From the NCBI GenBank assembly GCA_013368315.1, contig JAACJM010000042.1, positions 248,001 through 312,000 on the forward strand: a DNA stretch of 64,000 nucleotides. The letters run 5' to 3'. The notes under the pieces were generated by a model. It had not been told where the DNA came from. It worked only from the letters and a program-made list of their open reading frames with translations, and did not search any database. A program made the position numbers and the translations under genes. Positions 1 to 10,689 of the stretch are shown piece after piece (positions within the stretch are counted from its first letter, which is position 1; each line of letters opens with the position of its first letter). Origin of the DNA: Tetrapyrgos nigripes (Eukaryota; Basidiomycota; Agaricomycetes; Agaricales; Campanellaceae).

Positions 1-1440
1 GGAGGGTGATCATAACCTCACTGAATCTATTGCCTCTCCTGTCATTTGGAGACTGAACTGATGACCAGGTATAGGAATTATTAATCATAATCATGGCGTT
101 ACCCTCCATGTGGAGCTCCATAGGCTCAATATCCATACCATCCCTACGGGCCATCTGAGGACCTTCAACTTCAAGTCCACCTTCAATGCCTTGTAATGAC
201 CTGGTGACGAGGACAGTGAATTCCTGTTTTTGTTGGGACACAGGAGTCGACATAGGCATAGTCTCAATACTGCACTGGGTAGTATACTATCCAAGTCAAA
301 CCCATCCATCCCACTCGTTGACAATGACGTGGCCAAAGGAAACATGCTCTCTGAGTCCCAAGAAAATGTGTACCCCTCTGATTGTTGAAAATTGGACTTT
401 GGCGTAATTTCTGGATGCTTGATGATGCTGTAGGGTTTTTGGAAGTGCTCAGTGTAGGGAACGGAGATGGGAGTGTTGTATTTGGCATAAGAGTCTGATG
501 AGGAGAAGTCAAGAGTGAGGGGAACACCAGTGGAAGGGTCCATGGGTACAGGTATAGGGTATTGATGAGAGTGCTCGGAGTACTCGGACTCGGTATTCGG
601 GGAGGTGCCCATGAGATTGGGAGTGGGGATGGGCATGGTGAGCATACACCACCATGTTGTGGTAGAAGTGCCCGTTATGGCTGTTTGAGTGGATGTGAGG
701 ATTAAATTCCAGTTGGGAAAGGAAGTATGAGCCCTGAGGAGGCAGTGGAGCAGGTGGATGTCACTGAAGTGGGAGAGATGATGTTGGGAGATGGGAGAAG
801 GGTTGTGGTATGGACATGGGGAGGAGCGATGACGGGTTGAGAGGTTGAGGTGGTAGATTGGACTGTTGTTCAAGTTGATGAAGGAGAGACTGTGGTCTCT
901 GTGGGTGTCGTTGAAGATGAGGATGAGGGCTCTGGGTTGAACATGAGCGAAGGTAGTCTGAAGAGGACTAAAAGAACGTGAATACGACAAACAAGAAGAC
1001 TGAAGAAGATTTACCTGCAGCTGCAACCCATCAAGCCCTTGAGGTGCGGCTGAACTGATGACCAGGGATAGTAGGAGTTGTTAAGTGCAGCACTGTGGGT
1101 CTTCTGTGATAAATCCCGACGGCATCTGGGATGTGGAAGAACATGGAAATGTGGGAGATGGGTCCAGATAAAGAAGAATTTGAAGAAGGCCATAGGTGGT
1201 GATACAGCTTGAGTGGCAGTGGTGTAGAAAATGAAGTTGAACATGAACATGATGTCTGACATTGGTGGTGAAGATGAAGTGGGTGCAGGTATAGGCGAGG
1301 GTATGAATATAGCCTGTAGTAGTGAGTGTGGCATAGTTGTTGCAAAACTAACTTGAAGATGGCTAGGATTTGCCTCAACTATTGAAGCTAGCAGTGTTGA
1401 TGATGAGGCATAGCACACAGTGTACACCAACGACAATCTG
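1..1440 (-). CDS. Partial minus-strand gene, product unknown
   Basis: The minus strand has protein-like sequence in several frames that must be joined by introns or frameshifts. One frame (about 600-250) is rich in Ser, Pro and Tyr; a second frame takes over near 270 and reads about 85 residues, rich in Met, Glu and Gln, to the window edge, so the 3' end lies outside. A third stretch (1440-1020) ends at a good donor (CAG/gtaaat, about 1014). A roughly 40-bp segment encoding NNSY..WSSVQ occurs twice (about 50-92 and 1050-1090), so part of the gene is duplicated. The low-complexity composition would suit the tail of a transcription factor, but no domain is recognisable. The exon structure is unresolved and the locus may be decayed. 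Confidence 0.35.
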
Positions 1441-1869
1441 GCAGGGGGTTAGCGTCCAGAGAAAAGAACAAAAGCTAGAAAATCACTGGTGAACTGCATG
1501 ACACCATTCTCATCTGTTGGGAAAGCATCTCTCAGCCATGTCTAATCAAACTCAGTTCTTGGGAGCCCACTCAACCATAACCCAGCACATTTTCCACCGA
1601 CTTGAATCGTTGGCTGAATGGTGTTGGTAATGATGAGCTTTGGCTGGGATGCATATGTTTTGGTGCATCTGCCAATGTCCATGGAAGCATCTGGCACATA
1701 TAGGGACTTAATACTAGGGACTGAGACGCCAAGAGTTAGTACTCGTTAGTCATTTATCTCAATTAAAGACGCACCTGGAAGCCAGAACCTGTATCTGCAT
1801 CATGATGACCTGTGAATGTGGGTATGTGCATTTCCCTGATAAGCGTATGTTGCACCAAGGGAAACGGGG
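1441..1869. other. No gene seen
   Basis: I see no convincing coding sequence or repeat here. The small plus-strand ORF starting near 1802 runs into the fold-back element and is not protein-like. Confidence 0.4.
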
Positions 1870-2631
1870 TCACAGTTTGTTTACTGAACGCTATTCACCC
1901 ACCAAAACTGCAGAGCACGTGACCTACATGTCACCTTTCTGCGGGGCCCGCGCAGCGCTAAGTCCTCTCTCCTCCTCGTACCGCTTCTGTGTCACCTCAA
2001 ATACCGACAAATACGCTCACATATGTATACAAGTAGTACAAAATTAGTATTTTAATACATATCTGGAGAAAAACATGACTTTGACGCGTTCATAAAGCTT
2101 TTTACCCAGTAAGTAGTATATCCTGTTGTGCCTAAGTGGGAGAGGTCCTTTAAAAGTGGCTTGCATTTCTGAAGGGAAGCAACAAATGGCGCCCAGCAGG
2201 TTCTGTGCTTCTGGAGGCTGCAAATAGACAAGCAAAGGAAGGACTGGTTGTCTAATTAATTCTTCATGTGCTGTTACTATTGCGGGATCTGAATGTCTTT
2301 GCAGACCTTTCTTCATGCTTAAATGAATGCAGGTTGACTACAGAAGAACTTTCACAAGAGTTCTAGTCACCAAAACCTCGCCACATTGCTATTCTGGGCT
2401 ACTACTGGGGCAAAAAGCTTTGTTAACGCGTCAAAGTCGCGTTTTTCTCAAGATATGTACTTAAATGCTAATTTTGTACTACTTGTATCCATATGCAAAC
2501 ATATTTCTCGGTATTTGAGGTGATACAGAAGCGGTACAAGGAGGAGAGGGGACTTAGCGCTGCGCGAGCCCTGCAGAAAGGTCACATGCTCTGCGTTTTT
2601 GGTGGGTGAATAGTGTTTAGTAGTTTGTGAT
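1870..2631. mobile_element. Fold-back / MITE-like element with ~210-bp inverted arms
   Basis: Left arm about 1870-2100 and right arm about 2416-2631 are inverted copies at roughly 85-90% identity by eye. Both contain CTATTCACCCACCAAAA, a GC-rich block around GCGCAGCGCTAAGTC, CGCTTCTGT, and TACAAGTAGTACAAAATTAG. The left arm has a small extra duplication around ACATGTCACC. The about 315-bp spacer holds a 90-codon minus-strand frame (2316-2044) that looks protein-like but matches no family I know. I could not define a target-site duplication, so the superfamily is open. Confidence 0.8.
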
Positions 2632-2957
2632 GTTCAGATACTGACAGTTTCTTTCCCACGTTTCACAAAGTTCCGTGTCTGTACCGCATCATTCTACACT
2701 GTCTCTACACTGTCTATGCGTATACCTTCTTAATTGATGCCTGACGGTACCTATAGTAAGACTCAGAAAGTTGGGCCCCAAACTGGTCAACGAAGATACT
2801 AAAACGTCTGAGACTCAACATCACAGTCTAGCACCCAAAATCACCAAACTCAGAGCTCCGAATGGATGATAATGAGAAAGAACGACTGGGAGATTGGAAA
2901 GATGACTAGGATACAGGTATATGTAACAGTAGAAGAAAGCATATAAGTTGAAATAAA

Positions 2958-3139
2958 CTAAGAATCTGAGTAAAATTTCTCCTCACTCTCAGGCTCATAA
3001 CCAGACTCTGAGTCGGAATTTTCAGAGATTACATCTGAGTTGTGATGTGAATGGTCTGAGTCTGAGTCACCGTCATCTGATGAGTCTGAGTTGTTATGAT
3101 CTGACTCAGAGCCTACTTCCTCTGGATTTTCCGAGTCTG
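2958..3139 (-). CDS. Orphan 3' exon: acidic Ser/Asp/Glu tail
   Basis: On the minus strand an open frame of about 60 codons ends at TAG (2960-2958). It is composed almost wholly of Ser, Asp, Glu, Asn and His, with motifs such as SDSSDDGDSDSD and SGYEPESEE. It is preceded by a plausible acceptor (ctgtag, about 3140). Acidic tails like this occur on chromatin proteins and some transposase-related proteins. Upstream of the acceptor there are only repeats, so the rest of the gene has been lost or displaced. There is no start codon. Confidence 0.35.
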
Positions 3140-3149
3140 ACTACAGTAG

Positions 3150-3224
3150 GTGATTATACGGAAATGTCAACAATAACTGGGGTAGAGGGTGATTATACGG
3201 AAACGTCAACAATAATTGGGGTAA
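3150..3224. repeat. 35-bp tandem duplication
   Basis: Two adjacent copies of a 35-bp unit beginning GTGATTATACGGAAA and ending near TGGGGTA, differing at a few bases. They lie beside a minus-strand copy of the dispersed hairpin motif (3229-3261). Confidence 0.75.
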
Positions 3225-3394
3225 GGGGCCACTGCTTCGCATGGCAAGTTACAAGGCCCCCTTTCCAAACGCCGACAAGCAGAGGAATGAACACCCATAC
3301 GAAAAATTGGCATTATTGTGTAGTTATCACTCGGTAGAGTGATAAATGTACTGGTTATATGCCTCGATGCTCTTTTTTGTTCCTGCAAATGGCG

Positions 3395-3690
3395 TCAGGT
3401 TTAGTTCCATACAGTTAGTATTGTGTAGGTTGAAAAGCGCAGGAATGGCGAGCAGAACATTGGTGGAGGGACTTGGGCGCGGTGAGGAATGGGGGAGGTC
3501 TGAGGAAGGCAAGGACGCTGCCTTGCTTACAGTTGGTGGATCCGAGAAAGCCATTTACAACGTCATCAGAATCCGAATGAGCGCTTTTTGATGAGCGCCA
3601 GTCAATAGGGGTGGGAGTTTGAACCCGCGAAGCTGGGAGGTATGGAAGGTCGCTTGAGAATGACATAAATTAACTCCGCCTTCAAGAGGC
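3395..3690 (-). repeat. SINE-like repeat, minus-strand copy
   Basis: The reverse complement matches repeats near 45.0 and 45.5 kb and partly 62.4 kb. It has a GAGGCC..GAGTTAATTTATGTC head, a Pol III B-box-like GGTTCAAACTCC (3625-3614), then CCCACCCCT and TGGCGCTCATC..GCGCTCATT. The body downstream also aligns with the 45.0-kb copy (TAAGGCAGC, CTTCCTC, CCTCACC, CCTCCACCA). Several short ORFs fall inside it and are not genes. Confidence 0.6.
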
Positions 3691-3814
3691 CTCGGAATGA
3701 TTGTCCCTCTGATAGTATGTATCGTCAGTCTGATTTTATACGAGACTGTGAAATGCATAAAAGGTCGCTAGAAGGACCGAGCTTCTCAGAAGAACCCTGT
3801 CCAACCACATACCG

Positions 3815-4800
3815 ATGTCCTCTTCTACCCACTCTAACCACTCGGCCCAGAACTCCCATCGTCATGGTCATTCCTCGAGAAATCCTTCGAGGGATGAAGA
3901 CATACATGAAATCAGAAGGCTTCTTCTTTGTGGAGATGTCAGTATTTCGCTTCATTCCACGAGCTCAGTAGATTCACATTGCAGAATGTGCCTCAGGATG
4001 CAAACGAGACGGAACTCAAGGAATCCATCGAAAAGCTCTGCCTTGACCTTCTGGAGATGATGAATGAGGTAGAAGCGGCTAGGGGCAGGGATAAAGACGG
4101 ACAAATATCTATGGACTCCATTGTGGCAATTACTCGCCTTGCACGGTGCGTGATAGTACTACCGCATATCCATCTATCGAGGCTATTCACTTACTGGTCA
4201 TTTTCAATTAGGAGATTGTCCGAGTTTGCAGATAATTTCCAACCTAGGTTAGAAGATGCTTCTTCCAATGTCTCGAACATGCCTCCTCAGGATGCAAACG
4301 AGACGGATCTCAAGGAATCCATCAAAAAACTCTACCTTGCGTTTCTGACGATGATGGATGAGGTAGAAGCGGCTAAGGGCAGGGATAAAGACGGACAAAT
4401 ATCTATGGACTCCATTGTGGAAATTACTTGCCTTGCACGGTGCGTGATAGTATCCATCCATCGAGGCTGTTCGCTTACTGGTCATTTTCAATTAGGAGAT
4501 TCTCCGAGTTTGCAGACGGTTTCCAACCTAGGTTAGAAGATGGCGCTGCGCATATTTCGAGCCAAGAGGTACGACGTCCTGCCGATTGAATCTTCTTACA
4601 TTGTCTCAGCACATTTATACTAGAGGGACATGTCGGCTCCTGACTCTAATCGTCGCGACGTACCTGGACCCAGTGCATTGCCACCTTCTGGGGCGAATGA
4701 AGGCATTCAGAATTTTCATTACACCATTAACGTTATCCAGGGAAATCAGTTTAACTACGGGGGGAACTCACCCGCCACCGAGGAACGCGCAGCGATCTGA
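3815..4800 (+). CDS. Five-exon gene, 253-aa protein with an internal duplication
   Basis: Exons 3815-3937, 3985-4145, 4212-4439, 4496-4568 and 4624-4800 join in phase to 254 codons. The N-terminus is Ser/His-rich. Two tandem modules follow, each starting PQDANET, continuing through EVEAA.GRDKDGQISMDSIV, and ending SEFAD.FQPRLED after the splice. GRDKDGQI resembles an EF-hand loop but lacks the acidic residues at positions 1 and 12, so calcium binding is doubtful. Introns 2 and 3 are near copies of each other (both start gtgcgtgatagta and end tttcaattag), so exon and intron were duplicated as one unit. The C-terminal exon encodes GIQNFHYTINVIQGNQFNYG, loosely like N-termini of fungal NLR-associated proteins. 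If intron 4 is retained, translation stops at 4589. Function unknown. Confidence 0.6.
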
Positions 4801-5280
4801 ACATAGTCGGAATCATCACACAGGCAACATGCCGGACGAAGCTCTAGGGCTTCTAGTGGATCCTTCGTCAGCACGTGGCTCCTAAAATGGCAGGATGGTC
4901 ACGAGCCTATCCTTTTACCATTGGCTCCTCAATAAGTATTTCAATCCTCACACTTCCCATCCCCCCACTCGTTGATCCTAGGTTTATCCTATCTGCCTGT
5001 CTCTACCGTTATTTGGTTATCGTGTCCGTATAAATATCCAGTAGAGTACACTTATGTTCTCTAGTTCATCGAACCGACGTGTGCCGATGGTTTTCAAATT
5101 CGAGAACAAGAGACGTGTGACGCTATAAGTAGTTCATACGTAGAACTGGTAGCATAGATCGACCGTTATTATTATTACTAATAGAGATATTATTTCTTTA
5201 CGACTTTCGGTGAGTGGTCACACTCTCTGTGACACGAGGTGTGACTTGTCAACACGCTCACGCGTCACTCTTTTCTCAAC
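4801..5280 (+). other. Intergenic, upstream of the Pom34-like gene
   Basis: No coding signal. The stretch separates the 3815-4800 gene from the ATG at 5281 and should carry that gene's promoter. I see no clear TATA box. Confidence 0.4.
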
Positions 5281-7284
5281 ATGACCTCGCACGTCGTCAA
5301 CCACTTTCGTCCGCACAAAACTGAAGCCATAGTCCGCATCCGCCAAAATGCCTTTTTTGTACTCTCTATCGTCCTTTTGACATATTTGTTGCCCGTGCCG
5401 AGTATAGCCTATGCCTTGGCGAGTGTGTTGAGTGGGAATGGTGGAAGTCGTGGGTCGGTGGAAGAAAAGATTATATGTGTGTTTGGTAAGTGTCCCTCTG
5501 TTCTTCCTCTATCTGACTAACCCCGTTGTATAGAAATCCTCTGCATAACCATCCCCTCATACAACATCCTCGAATCCCTCTACGCTATCAAGTACCCCCG
5601 TGCCCCGCCTCCACTTCCCCCTAGCCATCCTCAGTCCCCGTTTAATGTAAATGCAAAAGCGAAAGCGTTGGTGTCGCCTTCACCAGTTGGGATGAAGAAG
5701 AAGGGGTCTAGTATTTTGGGGAGTAGTACTGTGAGTGCGGGTCGTCTTTCTCTCTTTCTTACTAACCTTCCTTACAGTCAAACCCAACTTCACCAAAAAT
5801 ATTCACATACTCCCCCGGATCCTCAATTGCTCTATCCCAATCCCAATCCCAATCCCAATCCCGAGGAAACCCACTCTCACCTCTATCAAAAGGACAATAC
5901 CCTCCCTCCCCACTCTCCACCCCTTCAAGAATCCTTCACTACTCGATGCCTCCTGGGTCAACGATGTCGAATATCTCAACGACGACCAATCCCACTAGTG
6001 TGAATAGAGACGTTAAAACGGAGATGGTGACGGGTGGTTTGGATGGGTCGATGTCTGCTCTTCCGCCGACGCCCAGTCCGATTGTTAGTGCGTATAAGAG
6101 CAGGAGGGGAGGAGGGGATGTTGTTGGACGTGAGTGATTTTTGTTTTTGTTCTTTCGTGTGCTTTGTCGGTTTCTGTTTCTTCTTCTCGTGTTCTTTCAT
6201 TTCGCTCTTTCACCTGTGTGCCTTTTTCGTCTACTGTCTATTGTCTATTCTCCGTCTCTTCAGCTGTCCATCCCGCCTATTCTCTCTCATCCTCCCTTCC
6301 TTCCTTCCCTGGTCTTTGTCTTTTCCTTTTCCCTCACCCACCTCACCTCACCGCACCTTCACATTCACCTGAGACGAGACGAGACGATACCAGACGTCGG
6401 GTCGGGTTTGTTCCCCACTCCACTCTCTACACCGTCCGTCTCCGCCGTCCCTGTCATCGTCGTCCTTGTCTTACACTACTCACCCGTTGTCCCCTTGACG
6501 TTCTACCTTCTTTACCTTCTTTACCTTTTACCTTTTATCTTCTTTTCTTATGGTGTATTGTGTATTGTCTATGGTCTCGCCTTCGCCTTCTTTTTCTGCG
6601 TTACCTCTTGATCTCGGTTTCTCGTTTCTCGCTTCTAGTCTCTCATGGCGTGGACGGTATCGGTATCCTGCGTTTTCGTTTTCATTTCGTTTCCTTCATC
6701 TCTCCACTGTTCCACTGTTACTAACTAATGTTGTTTTTTTTCCCCCCTTTCCTTCAACTCCTTCCTTCCTTCCTTCCTGGTCGCCCCTCCGCCCGCCCTA
6801 TCATACACATACACATATACGTACACGCGGGCGCACGAAACGGAACCAACCCTAACCCCAACGTTATTTAATGCCTCCCTCAATGTGTCAACGCCTACAA
6901 CACGACACGTCGACACGTCTACGTCTACACGCCCATCCACCACCCACCCAACTCAACGCAACTCAACTCAACTCGACGCAACTCAACTCAACTCAACGCA
7001 ACTCAACTCAACTCAACGCAACTCAACTCAACTCAACGCAACTCAACTCAACGCAACTCAACCACACGCAACTGCGACCACAACTGCAACTGGGCCTACT
7101 ATTCCACTATTCCCATTCCTATTCCCTCATGGATGGACGGATGGACATTTACGTCGACACGGACACCACGCACGTTACCTACATAGGCCCCCTCGATGGG
7201 TTGTTCATGTCTAGATTTGGAGTTGGGGCTGGGGGAGGTGCGGGGGAGGAGGAGGATGGGGAGGAGGGTCAGGAGGAGAGGTGA
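5281..7284 (+). CDS. Probable nuclear-pore membrane protein, Pom34/NPCC-like
   Basis: Exons 5281-5485, 5534-5730, 5778-6129 and 7187-7284 join in phase to 284 codons (283 aa). Two hydrophobic segments lie near residues 24-51 and 64-86, the second formed across the first splice junction. A long Ser/Pro-rich tail follows, with a (SQ)n run, LSTPSR and PTPSPIVSAYKSRR, and then an acidic Gly/Glu C-terminus. Two N-terminal helices with a low-complexity tail fit the Pom34 / NPCC family, which anchors the nuclear pore in the membrane; that assignment is from recollection of fungal homologues. Exon 4 (GRPLDGLFMSRFG..) was placed because CGC is rebuilt exactly across the junction and the frame ends at a natural stop. 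The final intron is unusually long (1057 nt). The short frames inside it are not genes. Confidence 0.7.
6130..7186 (+). other. 1057-nt intron of the Pom34-like gene
   Basis: Donor gtgagtg (6130) and acceptor cctacatag (7186). It is strongly pyrimidine-biased from about 6130 to 6800 and carries a tandem repeat near its 3' end. Introns elsewhere in this window are mostly 40-90 nt. An unseen intervening exon cannot be excluded, but none is needed to keep phase. Confidence 0.6.
6949..7072 (+). repeat. (CAACTCAACTCAACG) tandem repeat
   Basis: CAACTCAACTCAACGCAACT-type units repeat imperfectly for about 120 bp inside the long intron. Translations give Thr/Gln/Leu/Asn-rich strings that are artefacts. 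Confidence 0.9.
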
Positions 7285-7849
7285 CGAGATGGGATGAGAT
7301 GGGATGAGTGTTGTCAATATGTACAGAATGTGGATATGAGGATGAGGATGAGGATGATGGTAAATACGGTATGGGGATGAGGACGGGACGGCGGAAAAGG
7401 AGAGTTGACAGGGCGGGATAGAGACGGATGGAGAGTAGGGAGGCGAGCACTTTTTGTCATTGTAAGCAATTGCAAGGCTCAATCACGTCCGAGTACGAGT
7501 ACGAGTACATACTTAGAGTACGTTCTACGTTATTAGTTAGTGTGTACTCAGTCATTTGTTTATACAGACAGACAGACAGACAAGAGTCGGATAGAGTCTT
7601 TTGTTTTTTTGTTGATGTTTCGTTTGTGCTTCCGTTTTTGGTTCCGTTTACAGGTAGGTCGATTGATTCTATGCTTCCGTTTCGTCCGCTTTTGTTTCCG
7701 TTTTGTGCTTCCCCGATCGATCGAGTGGAGTTGAGTGATCGGCTGGTTCAAAATGCAAATGAAAAGGCTTGCTTCTCCTGGTCCTTGCTTCTGGTCCTTT
7801 CCCTGCTCCTTATTCCTCCATTAGCATGTAACGTTTAGATTTACGTGTC
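7285..7849. other. Intergenic, low complexity
   Basis: The 3' flank of the Pom34-like gene holds GATGAG-rich and GAGTAC-rich strings, a short (CAGA)4 run near 7565 and a T/C-rich stretch before the tRNA. No gene seen. Confidence 0.5.
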
Positions 7850-7946
7850 TCCATCGTGGTGTAGTGGCTAACATTGCTGTCTTTCATGAAGTCGCATCCG
7901 CTTTACTTGAGCACAGCAGCCCGGGGTTCGATTCCCCGCGATGGAA
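7850..7946 (+). tRNA. tRNA-Glu (anticodon UUC) with 25-nt intron
   Basis: The acceptor stem TCCATCG/CGATGGA pairs perfectly, with A as discriminator. The anticodon stem is GCTGT/ACAGC, the loop is CTTTCA plus C38 so the anticodon is TTC, and the T-arm is CGGGG-TTCGATT-CCCCG. The intron 7887-7911 sits just after position 37, the canonical tRNA intron site. The B-box GGTTCGATTCC is intact. A second gene with the same body but a different intron lies at 35454-35548. Confidence 0.93.
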
Positions 7947-8029
7947 TGCGCATGAACTGTCACATCTTTATTTTGTGTTTGAGCTTTTGTGATTTTTTTG
8001 TCTGAATTTTGCTTTTGGAATATTCTCAG

Positions 8030-9603
8030 AGTGAGGAATCAAACTCTCTGGAAATTTGTTACGGACAATGGCTTCATTGATGAATACAGTAACAGCACTG
8101 TCAAAGACACAGATCCTCCTGGTCCTAAGCGATAAAATCAACCCACAGGCCTCTTTCCACTCAAACCATTGAACTCAACTCTCGAGGTCCTCTTTGACAC
8201 CATGGACGACAGTACCAATCACGCCGTGTTTAACGGGATCACTTTCAACTCTCCATTACTCCCTTCAGTATTTAGTGAGCTCTCCCTAGGCTCCAACGCC
8301 AGTGTTGCAAGTGCATAGTACGGTCCCACTGCCTTTGTCCTAAACCACATGGATGATCATGTAGTCGACAACATCGTCATCGAAAACGGCGATGCAGGCA
8401 AGCATCCTTTCCATACTTAAGTATTCATGGACATGAACCATTCTTGTAAGTATACCTCAGATGATCCCACCGTTAAACCCTCCCATCTCGGACATCCAGA
8501 ACTGAGAAGAACCCCGTTACTAGAAGGGACACCGTCCACATTTCTAGTACTCATGGGCTCAGCGACTGACATTGAGAGTTGTAGCTGACAATCCCGGAGT
8601 TTGGCTTCTTCATTATGAGTTCAGCTCTATGCTCCTTCATCAGATCGAATGGCACCTTGGAAGCCGTCCTCGCCGTCCAATTCGTCGAAGCTCCTCTCGA
8701 AATCCAACAAGCTTCTAGGGTACCCCAAGTCATGTACGACCATTGTTAAACTCTCGGTAAACCAATAAGCGGGAATACTGCTGGTCATGCTAGTGCCAAG
8801 AGGTGTGCAGCCAGTCTACCTGAGACTGGACCTTGGGGGGGGAGGGGGTCTGGAGAGGGCTTATGACCCAAAAGTACATCATGCCCTAGAGAGTGTATAG
8901 ACCAATTTTCTGGAGTCATCTCAGCTTCAAAGTATCAGAAATACACTTGGAGGGTAAAAACAGGTAGAAGACATGCCTGATATGCCTTATTTAGGTGGAA
9001 TCCCACTGAAATGGTATATAGTTCTCATGATAGTGATGTCAGTGGTCTGACATCATGAACTTTTCTTTGAAAAATATATGCTACCTCAAGAAAACAGATC
9101 CCACATTAGCATTTATCACTCCTTTTGTTGTGTCTTTAGGTCAGTAGAGGGTCTATAAGGTGGTCTGGAGGGAAAAATGAGTTGATTTGATGATTTGTAA
9201 GCGAAATTTTATCATATCTGTTTCCTTTTTAGGAAGGAGGAGGGAGGGGGGGGAGGTCTGGCTGATCTTAAAACCTGAAAGGAACGTCTGGTCTGGCCAT
9301 AACCGTCTGCACACCTCTTGGCTAGTGCAGCGGATTTAAGTGGATGGAAAATTAAATTGAGTCCATATCAACAGCAATTGGGATGGCATGCAAAAGGTAT
9401 TTGGGCTATGACTGACTGGGTGTGTTTTGACGGCGATGTTCGGAATGGCAACTGTTATTTGGTATGCTATGGGTGGGAGTATATCTGAGGAGATGGAGCA
9501 TGAGTTCAAGGAAGAACTGGATAGGAAAGCGAGGCTCAACTTGGGCAAGATATTTGGCATGTTTCAGTCTAGAAATAGATTGGAAATAGGTCTTGAGACT
9601 TGA
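8030..9603 (+). pseudogene. Fet3-type multicopper oxidase (ferroxidase) pseudogene, 3' half
   Basis: No long ORF survives, but frame-by-frame reading gives a multicopper oxidase C-terminus: WKFVTDNGF, NSTLEVLFDTMDDSTNHAVF, YGPTAFVLNHMDD, NGDAGKHPFH (type-1/3 copper region, broken just before the expected LHGH), DNPGVWLLH, IEWHL then EAVLAVQFVEAP after a frameshift. It continues GKPISGNTAGHASA and, beyond an inserted element, ADLSG, WHAKG, a hydrophobic helix MFGMATVIWYAMGG and a charged tail ending at TGA 9603. A C-terminal helix plus short cytosolic tail is typical of plasma-membrane Fet3 ferroxidases, which pair with the Ftr1 permease in iron uptake. Lesions are four or more in-frame stops (TAA, TAG), at least two frameshifts, loss of the His-rich copper motif and loss of the 5' half. 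An insertion occupies 8797-9320. No functional product is expected. Confidence 0.85.
8797..9320. mobile_element. Non-autonomous hAT-type element with 8-bp target duplication
   Basis: The ends are inverted: CAAGAGGTGTGCAG at the left, its complement at 9307-9320. The flanks are a perfect 8-bp duplication GCTAGTGC (8789-8796 and 9321-9328). Removing the element and one copy rejoins the host frame as ..GHASA-ADLSG.., matching Fet3-type proteins, which confirms the boundaries. An 8-bp duplication is the hallmark of hAT transposition. The interior has G-rich stretches and no transposase. Confidence 0.88.
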
Positions 9604-10480
9604 AGTGACTGAGGTTGGAAGACATCCCAAAATAGGGATTGTAGCGAAACTATGCCGAGCGAAAAGCTTGCTTTCAGTTTTGTAGATAAGACGGTTCTGT
9701 ACAAAGAACTCAACATGCTTCCGTTTTTGTCTTAACGTTGTGGCATTGCAGTCCAGACTTTTTCTCGTCTTCCAACCAAAGTCACAGTGTACACCCAGTT
9801 TGCTTGCTCAAAATATTGTTTTGGCTATCCGACCTCGTCGCTTCATGCATCCTTTAGCTGCGTAAATCGATGTCGGTAAGGATATGGAAGACATGAGCCT
9901 AGTCTGGCCATAGCTTAACGGTGAGTTCCATATGTGCTCCGCAGTCCTCGCCGCTCAGTTCCATGACCTTCGCCACGTTTAGGCTTTGTATGATGGTATC
10001 CGTATCGGAAGGCAGGACTGATATCAACGTTCCAGTCTCGACTCAAGATCACCATAATCTGTTCTACAACCCTTCTTCAACTCGACTGGCTGGACCCTTC
10101 AAGTTTTATCCACCACAGAATTGTATTGACCCATATATAAAATCCGGTGTGTAGTGCAAATGACGTCACGAACAAAGTAGTTCATTGCTGGCAGGCGCAT
10201 GCTGGGAATCTTTCAGGGACCGGTTATTGCTGGAGGTTCTATCTGCGAGAAAGTATACATAGTATGTGATACCACTTTGACTAAAGATCTCTGCAACTCA
10301 GTGGTTTTTAGCAAGGGTGGATACATAAAATTGATCATATCTGCCCACGTCATGATTTCAACACAGGTATGTAGAAGAACTTTTAGTCGGGTTATACCCA
10401 TCTCGCGCACTGCCCCAATACTCAAAGATCCGGGAATACGAGCCATCAATGTAACGTAGAGGACGATCATACATTGTGCA
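9604..10480. other. No gene resolved
   Basis: Short frames occur (around 9921-10154 and 10199-10524) but none has codon flow or splice context I would defend. Some of this may be 5' sequence of the 10.7-12.0 kb gene. Confidence 0.35.
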
Positions 10481-10481
10481 G

Positions 10482-10489
10482 TATATAAG
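10482..10489 (+). promoter_or_regulatory. Candidate TATA box
   Basis: TATATAAG about 200 bp upstream of the first recognisable exon of the following gene. Position and sequence only. Confidence 0.3.
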
Positions 10490-10689
10490 CGAACTGGGAA
10501 GGAAGCCTTGCTGTATATATTCAAGCGTGCCCGCCTTTCCTCCGTTTATTGGCCAGTTCTTCCAGAGGCCTCTACGGGTCTCTGAGTACGTTGGACTTTG
10601 TTATGAAGCAGCAAATTGGAAGAGTCGGGCGACTGTGCGTATCAAACACTTCAGCCGTGTCCATCGCTCTGAAACACTTCTGCTTCAAG

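Noticed and set aside
4120..4400. EF-hand calcium-binding domain from GRDKDGQIS
   Set aside because: Positions 1 and 12 of the loop lack acidic residues in both copies and there is no paired hand.
6130..6860. Several Phe/Leu/Ser-rich ORFs of 100-196 codons on the plus strand
   Set aside because: They lie in the pyrimidine-rich long intron of the Pom34-like gene; composition explains the open frames and all are mutually overlapping.
6871..7214. Thr/Asn/Gln/Leu-repeat ORFs
   Set aside because: Direct translation of the CAACTCAACG tandem repeat in different frames.
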